From: Desulfoluna spongiiphila
GTDB lineage: Bacteria > Desulfobacterota > Desulfobacteria > Desulfobacterales > Desulfolunaceae
Direction of reading: 5' to 3'
NCBI RefSeq assembly: GCF_900101345.1
Contig: NZ_FMUX01000014.1
Span: 1-57,232, forward strand
DNA: 57,232 bases
Both the position numbers and the translations under genes were made by a program. Below the pieces are notes generated by a model. It was given only the letters and a program-made list of their open reading frames with translations, made no database searches and was not told the origin of the DNA. This document shows positions 27,656-36,376 of the stretch, piece by piece. Numbering within the stretch: the stretch's first letter is position 1; every line of letters starts with the position of its first letter.

Positions 27656-28615
27656 CTACTCCGTTGTCAGGACGGGGCAGCCCTCTTTTTTTGCCTTTCT
27701 GGCGTCCATGGCCGTCCAGATCGTGGCGAGAAAAGAGCCCGACAGGTTGTGCCAGAGGCTGAAGATGGCACCGGGCAGGGCCGAGGCCGCGGTGAAGTAT
27801 TTGATGGAGAGGGCCACGGCAAGGCCGGAGTTCTGCATGCCCGCCTCGATAGCGATGGTGCGGCAGGTTTTTTCATCGCATCCGAAGAGTCTGGACAGGC
27901 CGTAACCGGCGGTAAGGCCGCAGGCGTTGTGGAGGATGACGGCCAGGGCCATGGGCAGGGCAAGGGTGGCCAGGCGTGACTGGTTGAGTCCGATGATGAT
28001 GCCGATGAGGATCACGATGGTGACCACCGAGATGAAGGGAAAGATCGGCTGGATCTTTTCGAGCTTTTCCTGGAACAGGGTGTTTAAAAGAATGCCGGCG
28101 GCCACGGGGATGACCACGATTTTGAGGATGCTCAGAAACATGGGGAGCACGGCCACTGGCACGGTTGCGCCCACATAAAAATCGGTGAGAAGGGGCGTGA
28201 GGAACACCGCCAGGAAGGTGGAGACGGCTGTCATGACGATGGACAGGGGAACGTCCCCTCCGGCGAGGAAGGCCACGACATTGGAGGCAGTACCGCCGGA
28301 GACGCTTCCCACCAGCACCATGCCCACCATGAGCTCGGTGGGAAGTTTTAATGCCTTTGAGATGAGGTAAGCGGCCAAAGGCATGATGAGGTATTGGATG
28401 CTCACCCCCAGCATGACCACGTGGGGCCTTTTCAGGGGCTCTTTGAAGTCCTCGATCCGCAGGGTGGCCCCCATGCCGAACATGACCACCATGAGCAGGG
28501 GCACGATCAGAAATTTCAAGGGGGCAAAGGTGCTCGGGAACAAGGCGGCGACCACACAGATCAGAACGGCCCAGACAACGAACAGACGGTTGAATTTTTC
28601 AATCCACTTCAGCAT
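27656..28615 (-). CDS. Bile acid:sodium symporter (BASS) family transporter
   Basis: 319 residues with about nine to ten hydrophobic segments from LFVVWAVLICVVAALFP onward, so an inner-membrane protein. The BASS pattern is present: GATLRIEDFKEPLKRPHVV near the N-terminus, VGSVSGGTASNVVAFLAGGDVPLSIVM, and IEAGMQNSGLAVALSIKYF in the C-terminal half. It probably exchanges an organic anion (sulfonate, keto acid or sterol-like) with Na+; the substrate is unknown. The ATG is 6 bases after GGAG; an in-frame start at 28660 lies inside the neighbouring MITE end. Confidence 0.9.
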   Translation of the reverse strand: MLKWIEKFNRLFVVWAVLICVVAALFPSTFAPLKFLIVPLLMVVMFGMGATLRIEDFKEPLKRPHVVMLGVSIQYLIMPLAAYLISKALKLPTELMVGMVLVGSVSGGTASNVVAFLAGGDVPLSIVMTAVSTFLAVFLTPLLTDFYVGATVPVAVLPMFLSILKIVVIPVAAGILLNTLFQEKLEKIQPIFPFISVVTIVILIGIIIGLNQSRLATLALPMALAVILHNACGLTAGYGLSRLFGCDEKTCRTIAIEAGMQNSGLAVALSIKYFTAASALPGAIFSLWHNLSGSFLATIWTAMDARKAKKEGCPVLTTE

Positions 28616-28646
28616 ATCTCTCTCCAGGTCAGATGGTGATGCGTAG

Positions 28647-28890
28647 CCCGGATATTTCATGCGAAAACGACCAGGCCAAATCCATAAGCTATCATTACAT
28701 AGGTGATTCGGGAATATTTAGACATCTCAAAAATGCAAAATGTAATTCACCGTTTTCTGCTCGCTTTTCTCACCCTTCGGGCGAGCCGAGTGCACCCATC
28801 TTCTGCGTTATCAGAGCTTTGAGGTAAACAACTACATCTGCAGCTCTGATGCCTTGAATATGGGTGCACTCGACTCGTGAAACATCCGGG
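28647..28890. mobile_element. MITE-like element, copy 2 (244 bp)
   Basis: Same orientation as copy 1: left end CCCGGATATTTCATGCG, right end CTCGTGAAACATCCGGG, internal palindrome at about 28784-28877. Flanks are GTAG on the left and TTAG on the right (three of four bases shared). Its left end lies 31 bp upstream of the BASS start codon, within the likely 5' region. Confidence 0.8.
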
Positions 28891-28927
28891 TTAGGGTCGC
28901 CGCAAAAAAAAACAAACAAAAAGCGAT

Positions 28928-29010
28928 GCCTCCGGCGGCAAGGTGAGCCACCTTGAAAGCGGGTTGCCGCAATGATTTAACCCTCGTTCCTCGGGGTAAA
29001 TCATTGCGGC
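28928..29010 (+). repeat. 3'-end repeat family, half copy (R8)
   Basis: GCCTCCGGCGGC and AAGGTGAGCCACCTT lead into a hairpin at 28966-29010: GCCGCAATGATTTAACCC pairs with GGGGTAAATCATTGCGGC (17 of 18) around TCGTTCCTC. Close to MITE copy 2. Confidence 0.85.
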
Positions 29011-29203
29011 ATTTTTTGTGCAAGCCCTTACTCTTTCGATTCGGTATGTTGAACGGTCGAAAGCGGTATGTAAACAAGATTTAGTGTGACAGCGTGATAT
29101 CAGACCGAGTGGGGGGGCAGGGGAACGTTTCAGGTTCGTGACGGCATGGGGTATTGAAATTACTCTAAGGCTTTAAAAATATAACTATCCAGCTTCAAAA
29201 TCA

Positions 29204-29471
29204 GCCTCCGGCGGCAAGGTGTGCCACCTTGAAAGCAGGCAGCGGATGCGTTTTGCCCCCATGTCACGGCGTAGCCGCAGGCGAAGACGAATTGCTTGTC
29301 GCGCCGTAGCCCATTGACGTGGGTCGAATGGGGCCACATAGACACGGGTGTAGGTGGATTCCTCGGGTCAAATCACATCCGCCTTTAATACAGAATTCAT
29401 TCAAAAAGGATTTTCAAAACCTGTTTGTTAAACTTTTTAAAAGTTTAGCCCCCGGCAGGGCCGCCGGAGGC
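29204..29471 (+). repeat. 3'-end repeat family, full copy split by a ~98-bp insertion (R9)
   Basis: Both outer ends are present. The large hairpin is interrupted in its loop: the left arm GCGGATGCGTTTTGCCCC ends at 29259, foreign sequence runs about 29261-29358, then TCCTCGGG and the right arm resume (to 29391). The insert carries GGCGTAGCC/GCCGTAGCCC-type inverted pieces. The right border is CATAAACTGAATAGTTA. Confidence 0.8.
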
Positions 29472-29532
29472 ATAAACTGAATAGTTATAAAAAATGAAGG
29501 TGTTTCCAATAACCCATACCATTAAACTACGG

Positions 29533-29630
29533 GCGAAGCCCGTCAGCAAATGTGACGGGCCTGAGGAACGAAGGGACGGAGCATTTGCGAACCTGGGGTG
29601 CAGGGGATTTATCCCCTGCCCGCCGGAGGC
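29533..29630 (-). repeat. 3'-end repeat family, subtype with CAGGGG hairpin (R10)
   Basis: Hairpin at 29545-29588 (GCAAATGTGACGGGCC / arm ending CATTTGC) around GAGGAACGA. Next to it is CAGGGGATTTATCCCCTG instead of the AGGTG hairpin, and an ACGGGC-type GAAGCCCGT hairpin on the other side. It ends 24 bp from the PfaD stop. Confidence 0.8.
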
Positions 29631-29653
29631 CATTTTTTATGCTCTTCTGAAAC

Positions 29654-31285
29654 TTAATCGATCTCCCGCGAGCAGGCGGCGAGTTCGGCGCTGGTTTTGG
29701 GGAGGAAGCGGAACCCGGCGAGGCTTGGATACTGGCTGGCCAGGATGCGGGAGCGGGCTTCCACCGAGGCGCCGATGAGGAGGTTGAAGGCCACTGTGGT
29801 GACGTCCCGGTTTTCCGGCCCGGCAAGGGGGGTGCCGTGGGTCCAGGCGTTGAAGGCGCCGATGGCGGGGCCGCACCAGATCTGGTAGTCACCGGATCTT
29901 TTTTCAAGACCCTGGATGGCCCAGAGGGAGGCCTGGCCGAGGTAGCTTCGGAAGACCAGGGCCATTTTGTGCCTGGGGTCGGTCTCGGCTTTGGCGACCT
30001 GGGTGGGGTCCCGGTCGTCAAAAAAGGTTTTCGTGTCGTTCCACACCTCATGGACCGGTTTCCCGAGGATTTTTGTCTCCACAAAGGCGCGGTCGGCGTC
30101 GGCAATGTCGTCGAGGCTCCTGGCGGACTGGTAGACGGCCAGGAGCTTGGCGGCGCGCATGGCGAACATGGTGCCCCGTTTGAGGACCTGGACCTTGCCG
30201 CCCATCTCGAACATATCGGCGGCCGGGGCCATGGTGACATCGGCCTGGCGGGCCTGGGCCAGCAGGGCCTTGACCTTGTCCGAGGTTCCTGCCTCGCGGC
30301 ACCCCTGGTTGATGGTACCGGTGAGGATGTAGTCGGCGCCCATGGCGTAGGCTGCCGTGGCCGATACCGGGGCGGCGATGCCGCCGGCAAGGCCCACGCC
30401 GATTTTTTCAGGGTAGCCGTGGGTGGCCATCATGCGGTCCCGAACGGCCTGGATGGCCGGGAGCAGGGCCAGGGCCGGGCGATTGTCCGTGTGTCCGCCG
30501 GAGTCTGCCTCGGCGGTGATATCATCAGCCATGGGGATGCGGGGGGCCAGGGCCAGCTCGGTGTCGGTGATGAGGCCCCGGGCGTGGAGTTTATTCAGGA
30601 TCTCGGCAGGGGGCGGGCTCATGAATTTTTCGGCGAGCTCTTCCCGGGAGAGCTTGGCAATGACCTTGTTGGGCGTAACCACCCGGCCGTCTTCTCCCAG
30701 GTGGATGCCGGTGACGCGGTAGCGCACCAGGGCCATGGTCATGGTGAGAAAGGCCGCGGCGCTTACGCAGCGGATCCCTTCTTTGAGGTAGAGTTCGCAC
30801 AGGGCCATCTCCGCCTCCGGGGCGCCGTGGTGGTGGAGAAAGTTGAACCCAAAGGGAAATGGCTTTGTCTCAGCCGCTTGTTTCAGCCGGGCGATGGCCT
30901 CTTTGATGCGGGGAAGGGTGCACCCGCCGGACCCGAAGAATCCCATCATGCCGTTTTTCCCGGCCGCCTCCACCATGGCTTCGCTGGTGATGCCGTTGGC
31001 CATGGCCCCCATGACATAGGGAAAGCGCAGGCCGTGCCGCTTGAGAAAGCTGCGGGACCCCAGGGCGGAGATGGGCAGGGCGCGAACCGTGGCCAGGGCG
31101 GGGTGCCACTGGTCACCGGGTTTGTCACATCCCAGACGGATCTCTCCGGAGGTGTGGGCCTCGGGCCCGTTTCCCCTGTCCACCAGAAAGAAGGGGCTGT
31201 CGATGGTTTCAAGGGCCTTGCGGATATCCACGGCAGAGTCATCGGGGGAGGTGGCGCGCCACCAGGACGGTACAGATTCGAGCAT
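29654..31285 (-). CDS. pfaD: PfaD-family enoyl reductase (nitronate monooxygenase fold)
   Basis: 543 residues. FMN TIM-barrel protein related to 2-nitropropane dioxygenase: ALGSRSFLKRHGLRFPYVMGAMANGITSEAMVEAAGKNGMMGFFGSGG, VGLAGGIAAPVSATAAYAMGADYILTGTINQGC, and the PfaD-specific C-terminal part (VYQSARSLDDIAD...WGAIQG-like region). PfaD is the trans-acting enoyl reductase of polyunsaturated fatty acid and some polyketide synthases. No pfaA/B/C genes are in this window, so it is an orphan or serves a distant cluster. An ATG at 31324 is an alternative start adding 13 residues; neither has a strong ribosome binding site. Confidence 0.88.
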   Translation of the reverse strand: MLESVPSWWRATSPDDSAVDIRKALETIDSPFFLVDRGNGPEAHTSGEIRLGCDKPGDQWHPALATVRALPISALGSRSFLKRHGLRFPYVMGAMANGITSEAMVEAAGKNGMMGFFGSGGCTLPRIKEAIARLKQAAETKPFPFGFNFLHHHGAPEAEMALCELYLKEGIRCVSAAAFLTMTMALVRYRVTGIHLGEDGRVVTPNKVIAKLSREELAEKFMSPPPAEILNKLHARGLITDTELALAPRIPMADDITAEADSGGHTDNRPALALLPAIQAVRDRMMATHGYPEKIGVGLAGGIAAPVSATAAYAMGADYILTGTINQGCREAGTSDKVKALLAQARQADVTMAPAADMFEMGGKVQVLKRGTMFAMRAAKLLAVYQSARSLDDIADADRAFVETKILGKPVHEVWNDTKTFFDDRDPTQVAKAETDPRHKMALVFRSYLGQASLWAIQGLEKRSGDYQIWCGPAIGAFNAWTHGTPLAGPENRDVTTVAFNLLIGASVEARSRILASQYPSLAGFRFLPKTSAELAACSREID

Positions 31286-31591
31286 CAGGTTTTCCCATTG
31301 GGTTCGTGCAGTGAGAGGGACCATCAGGGGGCTATGGAACCTCGGGTGCTGTTTATGTATCCAGGCTCCGGCCTCACATCAGGGGCGATTGTTTTTTCTT
31401 TATGGCGTGCGGTTTCCGAACCATGACGTTGATGAAGGAGCAGGTAATGTCGTGTGTTGTTTTTGTTTTTGGAAGGATTTACATGCTAAATGGTCTGGCT
31501 GTCAAGGCTTCCTGTCTGGGGAACGGCAAATGATTGGCATATAAAGGTGTCCGTTTGTGGGGCCTGTTTCGCCTGGTTTATTACGGTTGCC

Positions 31592-32569
31592 TCAACGGGT
31601 ACAACGAAATTTTTGCCGATATTCCACCGGGAGCAATCCCGTTTCCCTGACAAATAGTTTTCTCAAATAGCCGCTGTCCGCGTATCCCGACTTCCAGGAA
31701 ACCTCATCGAAACTCATATCGGTTGTCTCAAGGAGATGCCGGACGAGCTCCACCCTGAGGCGTTGCTGGTATTTTAAAGGGGTTGTTCCTGTTGCTGTTT
31801 TAAACCGTCTTTCAAAATTTCGCAGGCTCATGCCGAAGCGGTGGGCAATTTCAGGGGAACGCAGGGGCTTCGTGCAGTGTTGTTCCAGGTGGCCCTGAAT
31901 TTTTCGAATGGTGGTGTCGCCGTGGTCTTTGGGGTAACGAAAGGTGAAATAGGGCGCCTGTGAGGTGCGACTGGCATCGCAGACAAAGGCTTTTGCGGTT
32001 TTACGGGCCACATCGGTTCCACAATAGTGTTCCACCAGGTAAAGGGAAAGGTCCACACCGGCGCTTAGCCCTGCCGAGCAGAAGAGTTGCCCCTCATCGG
32101 TGAGTATTTTTTCCGGCTGCAGGTCAACAAGGGGGAATATGGTACGGAACCGGTCTGCGGCAGCCCAGTGCGTGGTGGCGGTTTTTCCATCCAGCAGGCC
32201 GGTTTTTGCCAGGAGAAAGGCTCCTGTACAGATGCTGGCGAGAGAAACGCCTTCGGTATGGTGCCCCTTTAACCAAGAGGCCACGCGGGCTTCACGTGAT
32301 CCCTCCGGGGTAAATTCTCCATAGGAGCCAATGACGATGAGGTCCATGCCCCCGGATTCGTCCATGGCGCAGTGCGGCGTCACATGCAGGCCGGTGCGTG
32401 TGGTGAACGGCTTTCCGTCAACCGTGACGAGGGTTACGGCAAAGAGCGGAGCTTCAGGAAGGCCGTGAAGGCGGTTCCAGATGCACCCCGCCTGGTGAAA
32501 AACATCCAGGGGACCCGTAAAGGTGGATGCCACCGACTGTTCAAAGGCCAGAATGGTTACCTGAATCAT
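31592..32569 (-). CDS. GlxA-family regulator (DJ-1/PfpI domain plus AraC helix-turn-helix)
   Basis: 325 residues. Residues 1 to about 190: DJ-1/PfpI-like glutamine-amidotransferase fold with the nucleophile-elbow sequence ASICTGAFLLAKTGLLDGKTATTHW. Residues about 220-322: AraC double helix-turn-helix (HRFGMSLRNFERRFKTATGTTPLKYQQRLRVELVRHLLETTDMSFDEVSWKSGYADSGYLRKLF). It likely binds a small nitrogenous or aldehyde-type ligand and activates transcription. The ATG is 6 bases after GAGG. It is divergent from the cupin gene, an obvious candidate target. Confidence 0.92.
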   Translation of the reverse strand: MIQVTILAFEQSVASTFTGPLDVFHQAGCIWNRLHGLPEAPLFAVTLVTVDGKPFTTRTGLHVTPHCAMDESGGMDLIVIGSYGEFTPEGSREARVASWLKGHHTEGVSLASICTGAFLLAKTGLLDGKTATTHWAAADRFRTIFPLVDLQPEKILTDEGQLFCSAGLSAGVDLSLYLVEHYCGTDVARKTAKAFVCDASRTSQAPYFTFRYPKDHGDTTIRKIQGHLEQHCTKPLRSPEIAHRFGMSLRNFERRFKTATGTTPLKYQQRLRVELVRHLLETTDMSFDEVSWKSGYADSGYLRKLFVRETGLLPVEYRQKFRCTR

Positions 32570-32727
32570 GCGTTGCCTCGCGTGGGTTTGCCGTAAAAGA
32601 CACGTAATATGTCGATTCTGCCAGTTTTCTCTTTTTCCATCAAGGGTTACCCTGGGATAGGCGGTTGGAAGAGTCCCCTTCTAAACGTGTCTTCAGTTTG
32701 TGACCCCATGAAAAAAAGGAACACGCC

Positions 32728-33063
32728 ATGTCATCCGTATTTCCAGAACCCATTACCTCCCTGCCGATTGCCCACATGCCTCAGCCAGGTGCTACGGCCT
32801 ACCTTTCCCAGGCCGAAACCCATCAGCTTTTGTTTATGCAGTTTGACCAGGATCTTGAGTTGCCCGAGCACGCCCACGCCGCCCAGGTGGGGTTTGTTCT
32901 GGAAGGAACCATTGACCTGGTCGTGGACGGGCAGGCGTATCGGTTCACCAAGGGCGACCGCTACTACATTCCTGCCGGGAGCCCCCATTCGGGAAAAATC
33001 CATGCGGGATACGCGGACATCTCATTTTTCGAGGAGCCGTCACGATACGCTGTGAAAGCGTAG
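32728..33063 (+). CDS. Small cupin-domain protein
   Basis: 111 residues forming one cupin barrel. Motif 1 is LPEHAHAAQVGFVLEGTIDLVVDG (two His and a Glu-like position) and motif 2 is YYIPAGSPHSGKIHAG. Metal binding is likely through HAHA and the second-motif His. Enzyme or sensor function is unknown. The ATG follows AAAGGA by 7 bases. It is divergently transcribed from the GlxA-type regulator with 158 bp between, so co-regulation is plausible. Confidence 0.85.
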   Translation: MSSVFPEPITSLPIAHMPQPGATAYLSQAETHQLLFMQFDQDLELPEHAHAAQVGFVLEGTIDLVVDGQAYRFTKGDRYYIPAGSPHSGKIHAGYADISFFEEPSRYAVKA

Positions 33064-33089
33064 AGCGAATAAAAGAGGCCTCTGTCGAT

Positions 33090-33259
33090 GCCTCCGGCGG
33101 CCCTGCCGGGTGCCAAACTTTTGAAAAGTTTGATAAACAGGTTTTAAAAAATAAATTCAGTTTGATCTGAACCAAAGGCGAATGTGATTTTCCCTGAGGA
33201 ACGAAGGGGAAAGCTCATTCGCAACCTGCTTTCGAGGTGGCTCACCTCGCTGCCGGAGG
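33090..33259 (+). repeat. 3'-end repeat family, full copy (R11)
   Basis: Starts 27 bp after the cupin stop. Hairpin at 33178-33222: GCGAATGTGATTTTCCC pairs with GGGGAAAGCTCATTCGC around GAGGAACGA. Very similar to copies R2b and R4b. Confidence 0.85.
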
Positions 33260-33418
33260 CAGGCTTTTTCCCGTTACTTTGAGCATAGAAGGCCTCTTTT
33301 TAGGCTCGGAGCATTTGCGAGTCAGGGGTATCTTTTTTCTGGCACCTTCGACCCGTGGTGAGTATGTTCATCGGTAATGAAAGGGCACCAGCCTGTGACC
33401 AGAAATGAAGGAGTTGTC

Positions 33419-34552
33419 ATGCATTTTGATAGGCCCATTGATCGCAAGGGGACCTCAAGCCTCAAGTGGGATTGGTTTAAAGAGGATGTGCTGCCGCTTT
33501 GGGTGGCGGATATGGATTTTGCAGCGCCCGAGGCCGTGACCACGGCGCTCACAAGGCGGGCCGGTCACCCGGTGTACGGGTACACCCTTCCCTCCGATGC
33601 CCTGTACGAGGCGGTCCAGGGACACATCAAGCGCCAGTTTGGCTGGACCGTGGAGCGGGAGTGGGTTCTTTTTATCCCCGGCGTGGTCACCGGGTTCAAC
33701 GTGGCGGCCCGATTGGTGGGAGAGACAGAGGCCATCGCCGTGCCCACCCCCGCCTACCCGCCGTTTTTATCGGCCGCAAAGAACGCCCGGCGGCAGATGG
33801 TGAAGGTGCACCTGCCCGTCGAGGACGGTCGGCTTGTGATCAACCGGGAGGTGCTGGAAGCCCAGGTGACCCCGGAGACGAAGCTTCTCATGCTCTGCAC
33901 CCCGTACAACCCCGGCGGCACCCTGCTTACACAGGAAGAGCTTACCGGACTTGTTGATTTTTGTGAGGCGCGGGATATTCTCATCTGCTCCGATGAGATC
34001 CACGCCGACCTGGTGCTGGACGAAAAGGGAAAACACATCCCCACGGCCTCCCTCTCCGAAAAAGCCGCCGCCCGCACCATCACCCTCATGGCCCCCAGCA
34101 AGACCTTTAATATCCCCGGCCTTGGCTGCTCCATGGCCATCATCTCCGATGAAAAACTCCGCACCCGCTTCAAGGCCGCCATGGAGGGCATCGTCCCTCA
34201 CGTGAACCTTATGGGGTACGAAGGGGCCACAGCCGCCTACATCCACGGCGGCCCCTGGCTGAAAGAAGTGCTGGCATATTTAAGAGCCAACCGCGACTAC
34301 GCCTTTGAGCGCCTTGCCGCCATGAAGGGGCTTACCCCCCTCCTGCCGGAAGCCACCTACTTGATCTGGATGGATGCCCGGGACCTGGGCCTGGACAACC
34401 CCGCCACCTTCTTCGAAGAGCACGGTGTGGGCCTCTCCGACGGCGCCTATTTCGACGCTCCGGGCTGGCTTCGCCTTAACTTTGCCTGCACCCGCGCCCT
34501 CCTTAAAGAGGCCCTGGACCGCATGGAAAAAGCATTGGCAGGGGCAGAATAA
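33419..34552 (+). CDS. MalY/PatB-family PLP-dependent C-S lyase or aminotransferase
   Basis: 377 residues. Fold-type I PLP enzyme starting MHFDRPIDRKGTSSLKWDW, with PLWVADMDFAAPEAV near the N-terminus (MalY/PatB hallmark), cofactor-binding TPYNPGGTLLT and CSDEIHADLVLD, the Schiff-base lysine in LMAPSKTFNIPGLGCSM, and a C-terminal carboxylate-binding Arg in WLRLNFACTR. The family mostly acts as cystathionine beta-lyase. The ATG is 5 bases after AAGGAG; an in-frame ATG at 33377 is less likely. Single gene between repeats. Confidence 0.92.
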   Translation: MHFDRPIDRKGTSSLKWDWFKEDVLPLWVADMDFAAPEAVTTALTRRAGHPVYGYTLPSDALYEAVQGHIKRQFGWTVEREWVLFIPGVVTGFNVAARLVGETEAIAVPTPAYPPFLSAAKNARRQMVKVHLPVEDGRLVINREVLEAQVTPETKLLMLCTPYNPGGTLLTQEELTGLVDFCEARDILICSDEIHADLVLDEKGKHIPTASLSEKAAARTITLMAPSKTFNIPGLGCSMAIISDEKLRTRFKAAMEGIVPHVNLMGYEGATAAYIHGGPWLKEVLAYLRANRDYAFERLAAMKGLTPLLPEATYLIWMDARDLGLDNPATFFEEHGVGLSDGAYFDAPGWLRLNFACTRALLKEALDRMEKALAGAE

Positions 34553-34565
34553 AAGCCAAAAACAT

Positions 34566-34769
34566 GCCTCCGGCGGCAAGGTGTGCCACCTTGAAAGCTG
34601 GTTGCAAATGCCCTTCATCGTGTTCATGGAAGAATGAAATTGGCCTCTCCAGACTAAGCGGTTGTCCCATGTCACACATCACGCGAATGCCCTGTGAGTA
34701 TTCGTATAACAGCGACCTCCATGCATTCGCTATAGGGTTTCCAGGTGCCCCCACCTGGCCGTCGGAGGC
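34566..34769 (+). repeat. 3'-end repeat family, variant copy with foreign middle (R12)
   Basis: GCCTCCGGCGGC, AAGGTGTGCCACCTT and GCTGGTTGC start 14 bp after the aminotransferase stop; a degenerate GCCGTCGGAGGC ends 13 bp before the convergent peptidase stop. The middle lacks the usual hairpin and holds the 33-bp sequence shared with 19670-19702 (here 34666-34698, inverted). It fills the whole gap between two convergent genes. Confidence 0.75.
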
Positions 34770-34781
34770 ATCGCTTTTCGT

Positions 34782-35888
34782 TTAAGCCATGTCATCCGGC
34801 AGCATGGCCTGCAGCACCTCCCAGCCCTGGGCCAGGGAGTCGGTGATGAGGAACTCTTCGTGGCTGTGAAAGCGGTCGCCCTGGCAGAGGCCCATGCAGA
34901 CGCAGGGCCACCCCTTGGAGAGGGGCAGGTTGATGTTGGTACTCATGGGGATCTCTTTGGGTGTGATGCCCGTGGCGTCTTGGATGGCCTTGACGGCCAT
35001 GGGCTCGATGCGGTGGCTCTCCACCGGGGAGGCTGCGGGGCGCTCGCCGGTGGTGGCGCAGGTGAAGGTGACGGCCTCTGTGGCGTGGGAGGCAAGGCAC
35101 TCCCGAAGGTCCTGGTCCAGGCGGTCCAGGATGTCCGGGGCGACGCTACGGAACTCAAAGGTTGCTGCGGCCCCTGCTGAGATGGAGTTGATTCCTTCCC
35201 CGCCCTGGATGGTGCCGATGTTGCACGACGCCTGGCCGGGGTGGGGGGCGGTGGTGGCGGTGAACCGGTGCTTGACCTCGGTGAGCAGGGCCATGAGGGC
35301 GTCGATGGCGCCGGGCAGGCCGAAGTCGCTCCAGCTGTGTCCGCCGGGTGCTTTGGCGGTGATGCGGTAGCGTTTGGAGCCCAGGGCCGTGAGGCAGATA
35401 TGATCGAAGTTCAGATCAAAGGAGACGAAGAGGTGGGGCGGTTTTTTCATTTCTGCCACCAGGTGACGGATGCCTTTGAGGTTACCGTCGCCCTCTTCGC
35501 CGGTGGAAAAGAGAATGAGCAGGGGGCGCTTCAAGGTGGCTTCCCGGCCCGACAGAGCCACCGCCAGGTGGGCCAGCAGGGTCACGGCGGCCAGGTCGTC
35601 TGCGACGCCCATGCCGATGAGCCGGTCCCCGTCACGGGTGACCTTTGCTTCAAACCCCTCCTGAACCACGTCCATGTGGGCATCGAACACCACGGTCTCT
35701 TCCCAGGGGCCGTCCCCTATGAGCACCCGAAGGTTTCCCGCCGCGTCCACCGTTGTTTCCACACCGTGCGTTTTTAAAAAATGGTCCAGGACCTGTCGCC
35801 TCGGCGATTCCCCCAGGCTCGGGCCGGGTGTTTCCGCCAGGGAGATAAGAAGGTCCACGCAGGTGTCTTGGTGAAATGGGGGGAGCAT
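34782..35888 (-). CDS. M20-family metallopeptidase
   Basis: 368 residues. Zinc peptidase with a catalytic domain split by a dimerisation domain: VVFDAHMDVV (first metal His and catalytic Asp), GMGVADDLAAVTLLAHLAVAL (bridging Asp), LLILFSTGEEGDGNLKG (catalytic Glu pair), FVSFDLNFDHICL, and a late His in FHSHEEF. The lid domain runs from GGHSWSDFGLPGAIDALMALL. Likely substrates are N-blocked amino acids or small peptides. Two adjacent ATGs (35891, 35888); the second is 7 bases after AAAGGA. A 51-residue upstream extension in the open frame looks non-coding. Confidence 0.88.
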   Translation of the reverse strand: MLPPFHQDTCVDLLISLAETPGPSLGESPRRQVLDHFLKTHGVETTVDAAGNLRVLIGDGPWEETVVFDAHMDVVQEGFEAKVTRDGDRLIGMGVADDLAAVTLLAHLAVALSGREATLKRPLLILFSTGEEGDGNLKGIRHLVAEMKKPPHLFVSFDLNFDHICLTALGSKRYRITAKAPGGHSWSDFGLPGAIDALMALLTEVKHRFTATTAPHPGQASCNIGTIQGGEGINSISAGAAATFEFRSVAPDILDRLDQDLRECLASHATEAVTFTCATTGERPAASPVESHRIEPMAVKAIQDATGITPKEIPMSTNINLPLSKGWPCVCMGLCQGDRFHSHEEFLITDSLAQGWEVLQAMLPDDMA

Positions 35889-36376
35889 CATCTGTTCCTT
35901 TCTCTTTAGGGGGTAGGGATTCCGGTCGCGGAAAAGATTCCGCGTATCCGGCGGTGGGCCTGTGCTGTCGCATGGGAACGCAACAAAAGCACTTCGCCTT
36001 TTACGTCCATTACCACATAGACAAACAATCGTTAAGGGGTTCACGGATTAATGTCCTGTGCGGCCCTTTGCCACGAGGCATTGTCGGTACGGATACGGTC
36101 TGTGCTTACAGGTGTTGGCGACCATGTGGTGATCATCGATGTCGCAGCGAATCGTATTTGTCTCAACAGTTATACAGGCTTTTGGCGAGTCCTTTTTGTG
36201 AGACACTGCCGCGTTTATCTGAACAGGTATCATGAGAGTAAATTTTGAACTTCTACCTCCCTTGTGTTACCATCTCGCCACGCTGTTTGCCTGTCCCTTG
36301 TTCTTTGGAAAAAGGGTGAGGGTATTCAGGCATCGACGTGTGACGAGTTTATCTTTTACGACGAGGCCAACGTACC
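35889..36376. other. Divergent promoter region, no gene
   Basis: 488 bp between the minus-strand peptidase and the plus-strand sigma-54 regulator. It is less GC-rich from about 36010 to 36240. Small ORFs on both strands are not convincing. It should contain both start regions; no defined box was picked out. Confidence 0.35.
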
